Source: Planctomycetota bacterium
GTDB taxonomy: Bacteria > Planctomycetota > Planctomycetia > Planctomycetales > Planctomycetaceae
Length of the DNA: 5,871 nt
NCBI GenBank assembly: GCA_013151585.1
Contig: JAADHY010000346.1
Span: forward strand, 1 to 5,871
Direction of reading: 5' to 3'
In this document: piece after piece, positions 4,538 to 5,871 of the stretch
How positions within the stretch are numbered: position 1 is the stretch's first letter
How the letters are laid out: every line of letters starts with the position of its first letter
Notes under the pieces: generated by a model
Database searches by the model: none
What the model was told of the DNA's origin: nothing
What the model saw: only the letters and a program-made list of their open reading frames with translations
Position numbers and translations under genes: made by a program

Positions 4538-5871
4538 ATGCGGCTTGGAAATACCTTCGGATGTGCCCGATGGACGCTGGTCTGTTTGACCCTGGCCGCG
4601 ATCGGCGGACGGGGCGGTGCGGGGCCGGCGGCCGAGCCTTCTCCACGCGCCGAGCCGGTCGATTGGGTCAACCCGCTGATCGGCACGGGCGAGCCAAATG
4701 CGCGCTGGCTGTTCTTCGCCTCAGCCTGTCGGCCTTTCGGTATGGTCGGCCTGAGCCCGGACATGGAAAGGAACGGCATCTGGAAAACCGGCTATCTGTA
4801 TCACAAAAAAAAGATCCGAGGGTTCAGTCACGTCCACGCGTGGCTGCTGGGCGGGATCCCCGTCATGCCGACTACCGGCCCGATGCGAGGACCGGAGGGT
4901 TCGGACGTGTACGGATCGCAGTACTCCCACCGGACGGAGGTCGTCCATCCGGGCTATCATCGCATGACGCTCGAGGATTACGGCATCCAGGTGGAGCTGA
5001 CCTCGACCGACCGCGTCGGCTTTCACCGCTGGAGGTTTTCTCGGTCCGGCCCCGCCCACATCTTGTTCGACCTGGGGACGCAATGCGGTCCGGCGGACGT
5101 GTCCGATGCGCTGGCCCGGCGCGTCAGTGCCACCGAGTTGGAAGGATACGTGACCAACGCGCCGACTCGACCGCCTCGCCGACCCAAACCGTGCACGATC
5201 TACTTTGTTGCTCGGTTCGATCGACCGTTCGAGGCTTTCGGCGGCTGGCAAGGAAAAAACGTGCTGGAGAATGCACGCGAAGTCAAGGGCCGACGCAGTG
5301 GCGCTTTCGTTCGGTTGACTCCCACCTCCGGAGATGTCATTCAGATGAAACTCGCCATTTCGTACGTGAGCATCGATCAGGCTCGGCGGAACCTGGAGGC
5401 GGAACTGCCCCATTGGGATTTCGACCGGGTGCACCGGGAGTCGCGCCAGGTGTGGAACGACTGGCTCGGACGCATCGAAGTCCACGGCGGTACACCCCAA
5501 CAACGGACCCGCTTCTACACGGACCTCTGGCACGTGCTGCTCGGCCGGCACATGACCAGCGACGTGGACGGCAAGTACTGCGACATGACGGGGCCGAAAC
5601 CGGTGATCCGACAGATCCCGCTCGGCCCGGACGGCAAACCCCGATACGCCCACTTCAACAGCGATGCCTTCTGGACGACCTTTTGGAATATCAATGTCGT
5701 GTGGTCGTTGGCCTATCCCGACATCACCCGTCAATGGGTCAATTTCCTGGTCGATATGTATAAGGACGGCGGATTGATCCCGCGAGGTCCGTCGGCGCAC
5801 AACTACACTTTCGTAATGATCGCGGCCCACTCGACGCCTTTCATCGTCGGGGCCTACGTGAAGGGCATCCG
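4538..5871 (+). CDS. Secreted GH92-type glycoside hydrolase (alpha-mannosidase family), N-terminal part
   Basis: The frame is open from 4538 to the right edge, giving 444 complete codons. GH92 enzymes are usually 700-800 residues, so roughly the last 40% is missing. Residues 1-32 form a signal peptide: a short basic N-terminus, the hydrophobic LVCLTLAAIGG, and a likely cleavage after AGPAA. VDWVNPLIGTG (41-51), FGMVGLSPDM (67-76), GFSHVHAWLLGGIPVMPTTG (95-114) and HPGYHRMTLEDYGIQVELT (137-155) are typical of the N-terminal beta-sandwich of GH92. WNDWLGRIEVHGG (306-318) and RTRFYTDLWHVLLGRH (323-338) begin the helical catalytic barrel. The family consists of calcium-dependent, inverting exo-alpha-mannosidases that act on glycans outside the cytoplasm. 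The catalytic acid and base lie beyond the window and cannot be checked. Residues 373-389 read FNSDAFWTTFWNINVVW where many members have a YTxxSxWDTxR-like motif, so this is a divergent subgroup and its substrate is uncertain. Confidence 0.9.
   Translation, partial: MRLGNTFGCARWTLVCLTLAAIGGRGGAGPAAEPSPRAEPVDWVNPLIGTGEPNARWLFFASACRPFGMVGLSPDMERNGIWKTGYLYHKKKIRGFSHVHAWLLGGIPVMPTTGPMRGPEGSDVYGSQYSHRTEVVHPGYHRMTLEDYGIQVELTSTDRVGFHRWRFSRSGPAHILFDLGTQCGPADVSDALARRVSATELEGYVTNAPTRPPRRPKPCTIYFVARFDRPFEAFGGWQGKNVLENAREVKGRRSGAFVRLTPTSGDVIQMKLAISYVSIDQARRNLEAELPHWDFDRVHRESRQVWNDWLGRIEVHGGTPQQRTRFYTDLWHVLLGRHMTSDVDGKYCDMTGPKPVIRQIPLGPDGKPRYAHFNSDAFWTTFWNINVVWSLAYPDITRQWVNFLVDMYKDGGLIPRGPSAHNYTFVMIAAHSTPFIVGAYVKGI

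Noticed and set aside
4513..5763. Plus-strand ORF of 416 codons overlapping the GH92 gene
   Set aside because: It is in a different frame from the GH92 sequence, is very rich in Arg and Gly, and shows no recognisable domain.
4721..5830. Minus-strand ORF of 369 codons opposite the GH92 gene
   Set aside because: It is antisense to a recognisable protein and has no recognisable motif of its own.

Overview
The window looks like chromosomal DNA of a planctomycete (Planctomycetota). It is GC-rich. The calcium-binding repeat protein carries LEDRTLLS near its N-terminus, a form of the LE-x-R-x-LL-S motif common in planctomycete exported proteins. A secreted GH92-type glycosidase and an AmmeMemoRadiSam enzyme fit the same kind of genome. 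The species cannot be named from this sequence.

Layout, left to right. (1) Bases 1-303, minus strand: the first 101 codons of an AmmeMemoRadiSam radical SAM enzyme (amrS), cut by the window edge. (2) Bases 304-904: a 601-base divergent intergenic stretch with a terminator-like hairpin and a dispersed-repeat-like element. (3) Bases 905-1879, plus strand: a complete Rpn-family PD-(D/E)XK nuclease. (4) Bases 1900-2187, plus strand: a 95-codon ORF that duplicates only the C-terminal part of that nuclease. (5) Bases 2278-3654, minus strand: a 458-residue RTX-type calcium-binding repeat protein, convergent with the Rpn locus. (6) Bases 3655-4537: an 883-base divergent intergenic stretch with a possible pseudoknot and a row of three strong hairpins. 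(7) Bases 4538 to the right edge, plus strand: the first 444 codons of a secreted GH92-type glycosidase.

The most interesting part is the Rpn locus. In characterised Rpn systems (established in E. coli) the full-length nuclease is toxic and active against phage. Its C-terminal domain is also translated on its own, from a start inside the gene, and blocks the toxin. That domain contains four-residue repeats whose number varies. Here the nuclease gene has an internal GGAGGA followed by a double ATG at the expected place. Directly downstream lies a second, diverged copy that begins at that same GGAGGA and double ATG. The two copies differ by gaps of 4 and 8 residues, and in the last 45 codons most codon changes are synonymous. 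This suggests a toxin/internal-antitoxin gene followed by a free-standing extra antitoxin-like gene. That function is an inference; the duplication is read directly from the sequence.

The other genes show no functional link to the Rpn locus. The RTX protein and the glycosidase are both predicted to be exported and are divergently arranged, but they share no visible operon.
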